Assembly (NCBI RefSeq): GCF_027595985.1
Contig: NC_073304.1
Span: forward strand, 138,615,262 to 138,679,261
Origin: Sorex araneus
Lineage: Eukaryota; Chordata; Mammalia; Eulipotyphla; Soricidae
DNA length: 64,000 bases
Direction of reading: 5' to 3'
Below, piece after piece: positions 11,444 through 22,520 of the stretch (the first letter of the stretch is position 1; every line of letters starts with the position of its first letter). Below the pieces are notes generated by a model. That model worked only from the letters and a program-made list of their open reading frames with translations. It made no database searches and had not been told where the DNA came from. Position numbers and translations under genes: made by a program.

Positions 11444-11572
11444 TGTATATATCATATATATATCATATATATATATCTGTATCACTGTATCACTGTCATC
11501 CTGTTGATCATCAATTTGCTTGAGCGGGCACCAGTAATGTCTCCATTCAGCCTAGAGACTATAAAGCAAAGC

Positions 11573-11606
<34 letters not shown>
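11406..11606. repeat. (TA)n microsatellites flanking a SINE-B remnant
   Basis: AT-alternating runs occur at about 11406-11478 and 11572-11606. They lie on both sides of a minus-strand SINE-B 3' end and are followed by a short (CA)n at about 11611-11625. Confidence 0.85.
11480..11556 (-). mobile_element. SINE-B 3' end fragment
   Basis: It reads TATCACTGTATCACTGTCATCC, then ATCAATTTGCTTGAGCGGGCACCAGTAATGTCTCCATT on the + strand. This is the RTE-like end and short-repeat tail without the tRNA head, so it is a strongly 5'-truncated insertion. Confidence 0.8.
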
Positions 11607-11608
<2 letters not shown>

Positions 11609-11639
11609 CATACACACACACACATATAAGTATTTTGGT

Positions 11640-12083
11640 CTGTGGGATCAAAGTTTTTGATAGGAACAGTTAAACAGTTAGTCTTTTTCATCCAGTCTCT
11701 GAGTGAGTCTTCAAATCATCTCTTCCTTAAGTATATTCACCCACCACCCAAGCTACAAATCATGTCCATCACACTCACCCACTTTCTTCTTCTCCAGAAG
11801 TCTTGCTGGTTAAGCTCTAGTAATATTAGCCTGCTGTGATCAGTAGGCTCTAGACAAATCCTAAGGGAACTTGGGCCTAGTTTATCTTGGCATAGATCTG
11901 TTTTCACTTGTGATCTCCTTGTGGCCAGGCCTATGACTTATTTATCCTGGGGAGTTAATATGGTCACAGCTGGCACACACAGCTCACATCTGTCGAATCT
12001 AAAGTGGCAGTCCATTGTGAATGTAAACAAGAAACCCATGTTACCACTAAACAAAAACCTTTTTTTTAAAAAAAAAAAAAAAT
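11640..12083. other. Spacer ending in an A-rich run
   Basis: Nothing is recognised. It ends in T8 followed by A15 (12060-12082) immediately before composite X. Confidence 0.4.
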
Positions 12084-12920
12084 ACCGAGAGCCGAGGCAC
12101 GAGAAGCAGAGCCTCCGAGCCTATTGACTGTGATCCTGAGGTCTCCTAACCCATTTTGGCACCAGAGCAGATGCTTGAGCCATGCATTTTGACTGTGAAC
12201 TGAGCTACAACCTCGTGCAGCCCGGGGAGGGATTTTTCTCCCTCTCCACCCCATTTTTCTGAGCGAAAATGGCGGCAGCGGCAGCAGCCACGCGGTGAGA
12301 GCCACCCTCTAAGACCCCTCCACCAGGAGGTAGGACTTTCTTTAGTGACGTAGCCTGTAGGTGGTCCTGCGAGGGGGGGGCGTTCCCGGCGCGCCTTCCG
12401 CCCAGAGATGAACCGAGAGCCGCGGCACGAGAAGCAGAGCCTCCGTGCCTATTGACTGTGATCCTGAGGTCTCCTAACCCATTTTGGCACCAGAGCGGAT
12501 TCTTGCAGCCATCCATTTTGACTGTGAACTGAGCTAAAATATTAGAAACCCAAAACCGCGCAATAGCAGCCGCGCGGACTCAAAGTCTTCACTCTTACCA
12601 ATGAAGAGAAATTATTAGATGATGCCTATTCAGCAGGCCTGATTGTTGGGGAAAATTTCCAATCAATAATAGTGAGTTCTGTATGGAAATATGAAATGTA
12701 CTCAATATATATAGAGAATAATGGGAATATCATTAGCTACTTAGATGGGGGGTGGGGTGGGAGGGGGGTGTATTGGGGTTCTTGGTGGTGGAACGGGTGC
12801 ACTGGTGAAGGGATGGTGGTTTAATCAGTATTTGACTGTGACTTAAACCTGAAAGCTTTGTATTTTTTTTTCTTGTTTTCATGGTGGTTCAATAAAATAT
12901 TTCTTTAAGAAAAAAAAAAA
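12084..12920 (+). mobile_element. Composite retroposon X, GC-rich tandem 5' end and L1-like 3' end
   Basis: The 5' part has a 328-bp period repeat: ACCGAGAGCCGAGGCACGAG at 12084 recurs at 12412 as ACCGAGAGCCGCGGCACGAG, and the first ~125 bases of each are nearly identical. The first unit contains AAAATGGCGGC (12266-12276), a good match to a YY1-type site. The 3' part (about 12740-12910) has GGTGGTGGAACGG, GCACTGGTGAAGGGATGG, AAGCTTTGTAT and CAATAAAATAT, then poly-A. A related copy lies on the minus strand at 33131-33781. No coding capacity is visible. Confidence 0.6.
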
Positions 12921-12931
12921 CTTACCTCTGC

Positions 12932-12958
<27 letters not shown>

Positions 12959-12962
<4 letters not shown>

Positions 12963-13025
12963 ATGGAAGTACAAACCTTTATTACTCTTTAGCTCTAGTA
13001 AAACTTGAGTCTTAAGGAATTTGTC
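12959..13025 (-). other. 3'-transduced flank with polyadenylation signal
   Basis: This segment sits between the L1's own A-tail and a second A-tail. On the minus strand it carries AATAAA (complement of 12978-12983), about 20 bases before the second tail. That is the expected layout of read-through to a downstream polyadenylation site at the source locus. Confidence 0.8.
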
Positions 13026-13511
13026 TTTTTTTTTTTTTTTTTTTTAATTTTAAATTTATTTATTTTTAATTAGAGAATCACCGTGAGGGTACAGTTACAG
13101 ATTTATACACTTTTGTGCTTATACTTCCCTCATACAAAGTTTGGGAACCCATCCCTTCACCAGTGCCCATTCTCCACCACCTGTAAACCCAGTGTCCCTC
13201 CCACCCTCCCCAATCCCATCTCCCCCCCACCCCACCCTGCCACTGTGGCAAGGCATTCCCTTCTGTTTTCTCTCTCTAATTAGCTGTTGTGGTTTGCAAT
13301 AAAGGTGTTGAGTGGCCGCTGTGCTCAGTCTCTAGCCCTCATTCAGCCCGCAACTCCCTTCCCCCACATGGCCTTCGACTACAATGTAGTTGGTGATCGA
13401 TTCTCTGTGTTGACCTTTCCCCGGAACGTGAGGGCAGCCTCGAAGCCATGGAGTCAACCTCCTGGTACTTATTTCTACAGTTCTTGGGTGTTAGTCTCCC
13501 ACTCTGTTATT

Positions 13512-14264
13512 CTAAATACCATAGATGAGTGCAATCTTTCTATGTCTGTCTCTCTCTTTCTGACTCATTTCACTCAGCATGAAACTTTTCATGCCCATCC
13601 ACTTAACTACAAAATTCTTGACCTCCTTTTTTCTAACAGCTGCATAGTATTCCATTGTATAGATGTACCAAAGTTTCCTCAACCAGTCATCCGTTCTGGG
13701 GCATTCGGGTTTTTTCCAGATTCTGGCTATTGTAAACAGTGCTGCGATGAACATACATGTGCAGATGTTGTTTCGATTGTACTTTTTTGCCTCTCTGGGA
13801 TATATTCCCAGCAGTGGTATTGCTGGGTCAAATGGGAATTCAATATCTAATTTTTTGAGAGTCGTCCAAATTGTTTTCCAGAAGGGCTGAACCAGTCGGC
13901 ATTCCCACCAGCAGTGAAGAAGGGTCCCTTTCTCCCCACATCCTCTCCAACAGCGGTTGCTTTTGTTCTTTTGGATGTGTGCTAGTCTCTGTGGTGTGAG
14001 GTGGTATCTCAAAGTTGTTTTGATCTGCATCTCTCTGATGATTAGTGATGCAGAGCACTTTTTCATGTGCCTTTTGGCCATTCGTATTTCTTCCTTGGTA
14101 AAGTTTCTGTTCATTTCTTCGCCCCATTTTTTGATGGGGTTGGATGTTTTCTTCTTGTAGAGTTCAACCAGTGCTTTATATACCATTGATATCAACCCCT
14201 TATCTGATGGGTATTGTGTAAATATCCTTTCCCATTCTGTGGATAGTCTTTGTATTCTGGTCAC
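13512..14264 (-). pseudogene. L1 ORF2p C-terminal fragment (250 codons open)
   Basis: The frame is open from the truncation point to a natural stop. It contains phrases typical of the L1 ORF2 C-terminus: [14 protein letters not shown], a [18 protein letters not shown] cysteine-rich segment, [26 protein letters not shown] and [12 protein letters not shown]. The endonuclease and reverse transcriptase domains are absent because of 5' truncation. No frameshift over 250 codons indicates a recent insertion. It is transposon sequence, not a host gene. Confidence 0.92.
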
Positions 14265-14313
14265 TGTATCTCTTGCTTACCTCTGCTTTTTCATACAAAA
14301 AACTTCAGGTTTA

Positions 14314-14448
14314 ACTGAAATAACACAGTTGGTGAGGAGTTTGCTTCACACACCTTGGTTTGATTCCCCAGCACCGAATATGTTTTCCTGAGCACTACAA
14401 AAAATGATCCCTGAGCACCACTGAATGTGGTCCCTAAACAAAAACAAA
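14314..14448 (+). mobile_element. Old SINE-A with 10-bp TSD
   Basis: TTCAGGTTTA flanks it at 14304-14313 and 14449-14458. Degraded SINE-A motifs include GGTTTGATTCCCCAGCACC, CCTGAGCACTAC and GAATGTGGTCCC. Confidence 0.7.
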
Positions 14449-14554
14449 TTCAGGTTTAAATAATAAATAATGGAAAAATAAAAACATCTCTTTAGAAGGC
14501 CAGGCTATCTACATAACTGAGCTTGAGTGGTGGGGAAAGAGGGGAGGCAAGAAG

Positions 14555-15270
14555 CACTGTTTACAATAGCCAGAATCTGGAAAAAACCCGAGTGCCCTAG
14601 AACAGATGACTGGTTGAAGAAACTTTGGTACATCTATACAATGGAATACTATGCAGCTGTTAGAAAAAATGAAGTCATGAAGTTTGTATATAAGTGGATC
14701 AGCATGGAAAGTATCATGCTAAGTGAAATGAGTCAGAAAGAGAGAGACAGACATAGAAAGATTGCACTCATCTGTGGAATATAGAATAATAGACTAGGAG
14801 TCTAATACCCAAGAATAGTAGAAATAAGTACTAGGAGGTTGACTCCATGGCTTGGAGGCTGGTCTCTCATTCTGGGCAATTCAGAGAAGGGAACACCAAG
14901 TAAAATGTGGTCGGAGGTCATACGGGGGAGGGGTGACGCGTGCCGAATGTAGACTAGAGACTGAACACAATGGCTGCTCAACACCTTTATTACAAACCAC
15001 AACACCTAATCAGAGAGAGAGAACAAAAGGGAATACCCTGCCATAGTGGCAGTTTGGGGTGGGGGGGAGACGGGACTGGGGAGGGTGGGAGGGACGCTGG
15101 GTTTACTGGTGGTGGAGAATGGGCACTGGTGAAGGGATGGGTTCTCGAACTTTGTATGGGGGAAACATGAGCACAATAATGTATAAATCTGTAACTGTGC
15201 CCTCACGGTGATTCACTAATTAAAAATTAAAAATAAATAAATAAATAAAAATAATTTTAAAAATAATAAA
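14555..15270 (+). mobile_element. 5'-truncated L1, + strand, 19-bp TSD
   Basis: The direct repeat AAAGAGGGGAGGCAAGAAG is at 14536-14554 and 15271-15289. The element carries the last ~76 codons of ORF2 (ending at 14784, with [15 protein letters not shown] and [11 protein letters not shown]), the 3' UTR with a G-rich stretch at 15057-15090, and the CTCACGGTGATTCACTAATTA end with a (TAAA)n tail. It is the same L1 subfamily as the 12.9-14.3 kb copy, inserted in the opposite orientation. Confidence 0.93.
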
Positions 15271-15289
15271 AAAGAGGGGAGGCAAGAAG

Positions 15290-15415
15290 TAGGGGAACCC
15301 AAGACAATGGTGGAGGAAAGCTTACACTCTGATGGTGTTGGAATGTTGTAAGTAGGAAACCCTATTATTAGCAGTATTATTAATCTCAGTGTAAAATGAC
15401 ATAATAAATGTAAAG
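15290..15415 (+). mobile_element. Remnant of another L1 3' UTR type
   Basis: CAAGACAATGGTGGAGGAAA, ACACTCTGATGGTGTTGGAA and CAGTGTAAAATGACATAATAAA resemble the 24507-24723 segment and the general L1 3'-end layout. It is old and partial. Confidence 0.45.
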
Positions 15416-15960
15416 GCCAGGATAGAGCTGGAGAGAGAAAACAGGAGTTAAAGTGTATGTCTTACACATGGCTGACTGTGCAGTTCCCAGCACCCAATAA
15501 TCCACTCCCACCCCTCAAGGACCTGCAGGTCTTTGAGCACCTTTGGGTGATATGTGGAATCCCGAGCACAGCAGGGCTTGAGCTTTACCACATCCTCGGG
15601 CCCTTGCATTGAACTGATAGCCTGGTTGGCCAAGAATTAGGAAGAGCATCACTTGGAAGACCCCTGAGAAAATAAAATTGAAGACGTTCAAAAGAGTAAA
15701 AAGCCCAGGCTCTGGCTACTTAGCCTCCTGCTTGGTTAGAGCATAAGACTAAACTGCATGATGTCCCTATTTTTATAGGTCAACAGAGCTGAATATTACC
15801 CATGTCCTATATGCAGGCTAATAAAATTGAAAATGGTAGAATTAGAATTATAAATATATAATTTATACAGCGGTCATTATTCCATGCTCCCATTGCTCAC
15901 CTTGGGCTTTTTAAATGGTCTGCACAGTGTGACATGATCTCATTTTTGCCCTTCTTTTCC
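15416..15960. other. Spacer with a possible very old SINE-A
   Basis: 15425-15600 has GGATAGAGCTGGAGAGAG, TTACACATGGCTGACTG and CAGTTCCCAGCACCC, which hint at a decayed SINE-A on the + strand. The remainder is unrecognised. Confidence 0.3.
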
Positions 15961-16100
15961 ATTTATATTTTTATTAAGACACCGTGACTACAAGTTGTTT
16001 ATAATACATTTGCTTCATGAATGAAATGCTCCAACACTAGTCCCATCGCCAGTGTCCCTTTCTCTTCACCAATGTTCCCAGGTTTTCTCACACTCCCAGC
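15961..16100 (-). mobile_element. Old L1-like 3' end
   Basis: On the + strand it reads TTTTTATTAAGACACCGTGA, then AAGTTGTTTATAATAC, CTCCAACACTAGTCCCATCGCCAGTG and ACCAATGTTCCCAG. This is the reverse complement of the shared 3'-end layout, with a CACGGTG block and AATAAA-like terminus. Confidence 0.55.
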
Positions 16101-16590
16101 CTGCCCCCTAGAAAGCCATATCACTGTATCACTGTATCACTGTAGGCCTGGAGCATGGCAGCGGTTGGGTAGTGGAGGTGGGCTGCCAGGGCTGGGTCCC
16201 TTGAGGTGGGAAGGGCTCTCATCTGCCCCCCTCTGTGGCTCCCCAAGTGGAAACAGCCTCTGGTACTGAGTCCAGTGGCATGGTTATGGGAGCCTCAAAG
16301 GGATATAACAAATTTATTTCAAAGTACTGGGTACAACAAAATTTAAATCAATGGCAAATAGAATTCTCAGAAAACAAATCAATAAGTTAACTTGTGATGA
16401 TTGATTGCTATGTGTTTTTAACCTACGTAAATAAAGAAATGCAAATAATTTAATACAACATAGTATACTGCCTTTTCTCATTTAACAAAGTTTTCAAGTC
16501 TGGAATCTAAAGCATTAAATTTTACTTTATACTTGAATATTATTTTGGTGATTATCGTATTTTCCCTGCCATAAAGCTTTTTTAAAAATC
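16101..16590. other. Spacer with an orphan SINE-B-type tail repeat
   Basis: Three TATCACTG units occur at 16119-16142 with no SINE-B body beside them. The rest is unrecognised. An open frame at 16021-16269 has no domain. Confidence 0.4.
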
Positions 16591-16591
16591 T

Positions 16592-16834
16592 GTGCTGTCA
16601 CTGTCACTGTCATTCCATTGCTCATTGATTTGTTCGAGCAGGCACCAGTAACGTCTTTCATTGAGAGACTTATTATTACTGTTTTTGGCATATCCAATAC
16701 GCACGGGTAGCTTGCCAGGTTCTGCTGCGCGGGCTCGATACTCTCGGTAGCTTGCCAGGCTCTCCAAGAGGGGCGGAGGAATCAAACTCGGGTCGGCTGC
16801 GTGAAAGGCAAACACCCAACCGCTGTGCTATCGT
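16592..16834 (-). mobile_element. SINE-B, near full length
   Basis: It begins with a (TGTCAC)n-type tail, then TCATTGATTTGTTCGAGCAGG, ACTGTTTTTGGCATATCCAA, GTAGCTTGCCAGG and the reversed tRNA-like head ending CCGCTGTGCTATCG. Confidence 0.9.
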
Positions 16835-17882
16835 GTTTCCATGAAACATGCAAAATCTACAAATGTTAAAGTTAGTAAGAGTAAAGAGAATTAAGAAAGT
16901 TTAAATGGGAAAATATGAATAGGCCTAAAATAGTAGAAAATGTTTTATCCTAAGAAGAATATTGGTTTTGTATAACAAAATTATAGATACTGCTTAAGTG
17001 TGTGCATTAATAAGTAAAGATTGTAGAAAATTTTTGTCTGTTAAAAAAACTGATCAGACATAGAACATTTAATATATTTATGAGACACTAATTCATCATT
17101 GAAAATATATAAAATCCTTTAACAAGGTAGGACTAAATATACCTTTCCTAATTGAGTAAAGGGAGACCATATGCACCATTAGTGAGTGCCATACTCAATG
17201 CTACATGTTGGGAAGTTTTCCTGTCTTTTAAGGAAACTCTTATAATGCTTCTAGCAAAACTGGTTTCAAGGCTATGAATTCCCTAAGTTGTTGCCTCTCC
17301 ATGAAACTCTGTATGGTTCCTTCAAATCAGAATGATAATCTAGCTAAATAGAATATTCTTGGTGAGGTATTCATTTTGTTGAGCTTCCGTACTATATTTC
17401 TCCATTCCCTTCTTCCTTATAATCTCACTTGATAGATCTGCTGTACACTTTTATGGGCTTTCCTTTGTGGTCTCAGTTCCTTTTGTGATTTTGCTGCTTT
17501 CAATATTTTATCTCTATATCTTTGTATTTTGTCATTCTGAATATCATGTGTCTTGGAGTTTTCCTAGTTTGGGTCTATTTTCACTGGGACCCTTCAGGCC
17601 TCTTGCATCTTGGTGCATCTAATCTTCAATTCTGGGAAATTCTTATTGATGATTTCTTTAGCTATTGCTTCTTTGTCACATTTGCTTCCTGTTCTTCAAG
17701 GACTCTGATGATTCTTATATTGTCCTCTTGAACTCATCCCAGAGCCTTCTGGTATGCTGCTCATTTCTTTTCGGACTATTTTTCACTTCTGCTGTTTCCT
17801 TGCAGTTTCCTCCTATTCATCATGGAGCTCCTTGATCTTTTGCCCAGCTGTTGCTTTTCTGCTATTCAGAGCTTCTGTTGAG

Positions 17883-18337
<455 letters not shown>

Positions 18338-18338
18338 T

Positions 18339-18588
18339 GACTGGAGCGATAACACAGTGGGTAGGGCATTTGCCTTGCACGCGGCCAAGCTGGGTTCAAT
18401 TCTTCCATTTCTCTCAGAGAGCCCAGCAAGCTACAGAGAGTATTCTGCCCGTACGGCAGAGCCTGGCAAGCTACCCGTGGCGCATTCAATATGCCAAACA
18501 CAGTAACAAGTCTCACAAAGGAGATATTACTGGTGCCCGCTTGAGAAAGTCGATAAACAAGGGGATGACAGTGCTACAGTGCTACCAT
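18339..18588 (+). mobile_element. SINE-B, full length, abutting the microsatellite
   Basis: Its head is GACTGGAGCGATAACACAGT. The core has AGAGCCCAGCAAGCTAC and ATGCCAAACACAGTAACAAG, and the RTE-like end is ATATTACTGGTGCCCGC. The tail is ACAGTGCTACAGTGCTAC. Confidence 0.92.
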
Positions 18589-18835
18589 GCTTTTTATTTC
18601 TGTCATTTCGACTCACACTTTCTTCTGCTTTGCTGACTACCTGTACCATAGTTTCTTTGAGCTCATTAAACATCCTCATTATGGTGTCACAGAAGTCATT
18701 GTCCAAGGATTTACTGAGCATGTTGGTGTCATTTATGCCATCAGTCATATTGGTTTTGCTCATTGAGCTTGGTGAGCTTCTATATGTTTTCCCCGTTGTT
18801 TTTCTAATGTTCTTGATATGCTGCGGGTGAGACTT

Positions 18836-19154
18836 ACATTGTAGTTAGGTAGCTGGAAGATGCTGGGGATTAGGCTGGGGATTAGGCTGGGGATTCCTCT
18901 TTTTCTTCTCTACCCATTTTCACTGAATGACAGGAAGTATAACTGTGACCAACACACAGTTTGTTGAGTAGATCCATTGCTTATGCAGTGGTGCACTTCA
19001 GGAGCTGTGGTATGTGCCCTTAATATGGCATGAGTCAGGTGTGGAGGCAGCCAAGACCCAGACTGAAGGAAGGGGCTCTACCTCCCATTCCAGAATAGGT
19101 CCAGAGATGTCAGCCTCACCTGGAGTGGTGGTCATTTGCTAATGTTTTATTTAT
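18836..19154. other. Spacer with a three-copy 12-bp repeat
   Basis: GGCTGGGGATTA-type units repeat three times at about 18859-18896. Nothing else is recognised. Confidence 0.5.
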
Positions 19155-19335
19155 TTATTTTTATTTATATAGAGATCTGGAGTCACACCTGGCGTTGCTC
19201 AAGGGTTACTTCCTGGCTTTGCACACAGGAATTACTTCTGGCAGTGTGGGGGGACCACATGGGATGCCAGGGATCAAACTGGTGTAAGATGTATGCAGGG
19301 CAAGTGCCTCCCCACTGTACTGTCTCTCCAGCCCT
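19155..19335 (-). mobile_element. SINE-A, moderately diverged
   Basis: It reads GAGTCACACCTGGCGTTGCTCAAGGG through CTGTACTGTCTCTCCAGCCC, preceded by a TTTA-rich tail. Confidence 0.82.
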
Positions 19336-19611
19336 CTGCTGCCCTTTAACTGTCTGCCCACCCTACTCACCAACCAGTCTTCCTTCTTTTTTTGAAGATA
19401 TAACACTCATTCCCTTGGCTTGGGGTGCTCCCTGTTCCTCTCTTCAGACTAGGTGCTTCTTGGCATTTACAGTTTAGCTTTAATCCCACTTCTTCAGAGA
19501 CAACTTCTTGGACTAGTTTACCTCTGCTTTCCTTCATTTGAAAGGAAAGATGGCAGTCTTGGTTAATTAGATGTCAGGTCCAAAGCCTTTACATCTGATG
19601 CATATTGTTTT

Positions 19612-19856
19612 GGGCTGGAGCGATAGCACAGTGGATAGGGCATTTGCCTTGCACACCGCCGACCTGGGTTGGATTCCTCCACCCCTCTCAGAGAGCCCAG
19701 CAAGCTACCGAGAGTACCTCGCCTGCACAGCAGAGCCTGGCAAGCTACCTGTGGCGTATTCGATATGCCAAAAACAGTAACAAGTCTTACATGGAGACGT
19801 TCCAGGTGCCCGCTCAAGCAAATCAATGAGCAATGGGATGACAGTGGCAGCGACAG
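19612..19856 (+). mobile_element. SINE-B with 11-bp TSD
   Basis: CATATTGTTTT flanks it at 19601-19611 and 19857-19867. The structure is complete: tRNA-like head, core, RTE-like end and GACAGTGGCAGCGACAG tail. There is no poly-A, which shows that these copies insert by retroposition yet without an A tail. Confidence 0.93.
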
Positions 19857-19973
19857 CATATTGTTTTTAAAACAGATCTTGTTTTTTCAGTTTCATCTGA
19901 AGTTCTATGTGAAAATTGATAAATTGTTTTACTAATGAAATGTAATTTGGAAAATAAAATAAATGCCTTCCTG

Positions 19974-20090
19974 GGTTGCAGAGATAGTACAGTGGGCAAA
20001 GTTTAGCCTTGAACACATCTGACTCATTCAGATTCCAGTATCACATATGGTGCTCTGAGCACAGAAGCACAGCTGGTGTGGCTCAAGACC
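19974..20090 (+). mobile_element. Degenerate SINE-A
   Basis: GGGTTGCAGAGATAGTACAGTGGGC, ATTCCAGTATCACATATGGTGC and GCTGGTGTGGCTC keep the SINE-A order. Confidence 0.6.
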
Positions 20091-20690
20091 CTCCCCTACA
20101 ATTTCCCCTCCCTGCCCCCAGCTACTCTTTATCAGGTATATCCAGTTTTAGTGTCAATGAAGTAGCTATCTCTCCATAATACATTTTCCATTTAGTTGTT
20201 CATTCTCTGCCCATAGTTGATCAGAATTTAAGTTTCAGGACAGCAGGAATCTTATCAGTGTTATTGATCTGAACATAGTTGCCACACCATAGACAAACGT
20301 TGAAACAACAAATTAAGCTTTTTAAAATGCAGAATTTGTTATTATTTCTCCAAACATTTGCTTCCTTTGATTGTGATGAATTTCACTATCCTGGGATTCT
20401 CTTATAGAGATCTTGGCACTTTCCTATCCATCCCCACTAAGTTTTTCTGTAGTTCTTTATTCACTTTATCCTTTAACTTCTAATAATTAATTCCTTGATC
20501 TCATCTCTTCACAGTTGTTATCTTCTAAATATATCCAGTATGTTTTTCTAGTCCACCCACTGGATCTTATAGTTCAAAAAAATAATTGATATTCCTAATA
20601 TCTATTGTTTTACCATAACTGCTTGTTCTTGCTTTTTGTTTCCCAATATATTTCCTTATTATTGTGTTTATTTTATTTATTATTTATTTT
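20091..20690. other. AT-rich spacer
   Basis: Nothing is recognised. Confidence 0.4.
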
Positions 20691-20815
20691 GTTTGGGGGG
20701 CCATAGACAGCAATGCCCAGAATTTGCTCATAGTGAACTTGGGGAACCATTTGGACTAAATATAGACCTAATGCAACGCATGTGCTCCAATGCATTAAGC
20801 TATCCCTCAGGCCCT
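20691..20815 (-). mobile_element. Degenerate SINE-A
   Basis: GGCCATAGACAGCAATGCCCAG, CTTGGGGAACCATTTGG and TTAAGCTATCCCTCAGGCCC follow the minus-strand SINE-A order loosely. Confidence 0.45.
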
Positions 20816-20856
20816 CTTGTGCTCATTTCAGTTTTTTTATTTTTATGGGGGAGGGT

Positions 20857-21520
20857 TTGATGTAGGCAGGTACATAGGGAAAGGCCCTTGGCAATGAAAA
20901 TTGAGATTTAACAGAGTCTCTGGGAAGGAGACTCTTAAGACTTGCAGATTCAAGAAAACAAAAGACCCGGAGGAAACCATCAGCCAGACCCAGAGGATAA
21001 TGGACCCCTACCCAGGAGATTCCCCAAAGAAGGCCATCACCACTCCCAACCTCCCTGGTAACCTTAGCAACAAACTTTTACCTGGAAAGAAGCCCCACAT
21101 GGGGGCAGGTTGAAGAACCCCTATACAAGACACCTTGAACAAAGAAAGGGCGTGCATATGCTGCCTGAGCCCATGTGCTGCTTATGCCCATGTGGCTGAG
21201 CACATGTGTCGCCCGCATCTCCCCTCTTGAGATGGGTACATTCACACTTTTGCGTGTAAAGCTCGGTTATGTGTAGGGGCTTCCTCCACCCTTGGAGAAG
21301 CCCGTGTTCTCCCTTGAGCGCGTTATTCTTACTATATTCTCTCTCCCACTTATCCCTTCCTTCCTCCTTCAGAAACCTCTGAATAAAATCTATTCACTTC
21401 CTCCTTGTCTACTCTTGAAATTCTTTTCCACGAGTAACTCTGGGTCCCAGGTGGTAGAGGCATTTGGGGAAAAAGTGATCGTCTTTCTCCTCCCCGCTTC
21501 ACATAAGTCACCCGTGGGGC
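20857..21520 (+). mobile_element. Candidate solo LTR of an endogenous retrovirus
   Basis: The block starts TGTAGGCAGG. It has a TATA-like CTATACAAGA at about 21121, and about 260 bp later the polyadenylation signal AATAAA (about 21382), followed by TCCTTGTCTACTC and a U5-like GC-richer stretch to GGGGCACACCGACA. This is a U3-R-U5 layout. No adjacent gag, pol or env reading is visible. Ends and family are uncertain. Confidence 0.5.
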
Positions 21521-21529
21521 ACACCGACA

Positions 21530-21690
21530 TCAGGTTGAGGCCACTCCCAGCTGTGCTCAGGTTTACTCTTAGTTCTGTGCTCATGGATCACGCCTGATGA
21601 TACTCAGGACAACATGCAGTGCCAAGGATTGAACCCGGGTAGGTCACATGCAGGACAAGCGCCTTACTCTCTGTACTATTTCAGTTCTCA
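21530..21690 (-). mobile_element. Degenerate SINE-A
   Basis: GTGCTCAGGTTTACTCTTAG, AAGGATTGAACCCGGGTAGG and GCCTTACTCTCTGTACTATTTC fit a minus-strand SINE-A. It directly follows the candidate LTR. Confidence 0.65.
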
Positions 21691-22270
21691 TTTCAATTTC
21701 TTGTCCCACTTCTGAGTCTATTCTGCCTGCTCTCTTCTTTAGATTTCTCCTCTGTCTCACTATCTACCCTATGGACTCATACATATGCCATTAGATTTCC
21801 ATCTGCTGGGTTTGCATACAGAATCTGAAAGACAGGGGAGTGCCACAGTTTTGGGAGTCTGTGGGGAGACAGGTGGGGATTCATAAAACTGGGGAACCTC
21901 TGATGCTGCCATCTGGGTTTAAGCCCCTGAACCTTCACAAGGAATCCACATTCTTTATAAATAACTTCTTAGTGACATCTTTATTCCAGGATATAATTAT
22001 TTTGTTTTTCAGAAGCAGGGGAAGTGAGAATGGGGTGACAGAAAGCTCCAGCAGCGGACACCTTCCCATATTTCCACAGGACTCCAGAACTCCCTTACTG
22101 GTTCTGATGTTCTGCTCAAAATAGCTGTGGGAGAGGGAGAAGTCAGCCAAAAATAATGGAATGGGGGTGGGGGGAGATGGGTCCCAGCTAGAGAACTTAT
22201 CACTACCATTGTCTTTTATTCTAAGATATGCCTTTTTCCTTCATCTCTCATCTTCCTCCTTACTTAGCAT
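21691..22270. other. Spacer, nothing recognised
   Basis: No gene or repeat can be supported. Opposing short frames at 21840-22124 and 21935-22209 show no domain. Confidence 0.4.
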
Positions 22271-22516
22271 GTTGCACTGTAGCACTGTCACCCTATTGTT
22301 CATTGATTTGCTCAAGCAGGCACCAGTAACGTCTCCATTGTGAGACTTGTTGTTACTGTTTTTGGCATATCCATATCAAATACGCCACCAGTAGCTTGCC
22401 AGGCTCTGTGGTGCAGGTGGAATACTCTCAGTAGCTTGCTGGGCTCTCTGAAAGGGGTGGAGGAATCCAACCCAGATTGGGCCATGTGCATGTGCAAGGC
22501 AAACACCCTACCAGCC
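22271..22516 (-). mobile_element. SINE-B, near full length
   Basis: It has TTGCACTGTAGCACTGTCACC, GATTTGCTCAAGCAGGCACC, TTACTGTTTTTGGCATATCC and GTAGCTTGCCAGGCTCTG, then a head shortened at AAACACCCTACCAGCCCC. Confidence 0.88.
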
Positions 22517-22520
22517 CCCC

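Larger units (their letters stand above)
12932..14275 (-). mobile_element. 5'-truncated young L1 with 3' transduction and 15-bp TSD
   Basis: The direct repeat CTTACCTCTGCTTTT is at 12921-12935 and 14276-14290. Reading the minus strand, the element has ORF2 C-terminal coding, a 3' UTR (GGTGGAGAATGGGCACTGGT, CTCACGGTGATTC), and an A-tail (T-run 13026-13045). A further 67 bases with AATAAA come next, and then a second A-tail (T-run 12932-12958). The second tail abuts the target duplication, so the 67 bases moved with the L1. The 5' end is truncated inside ORF2. Confidence 0.92.
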
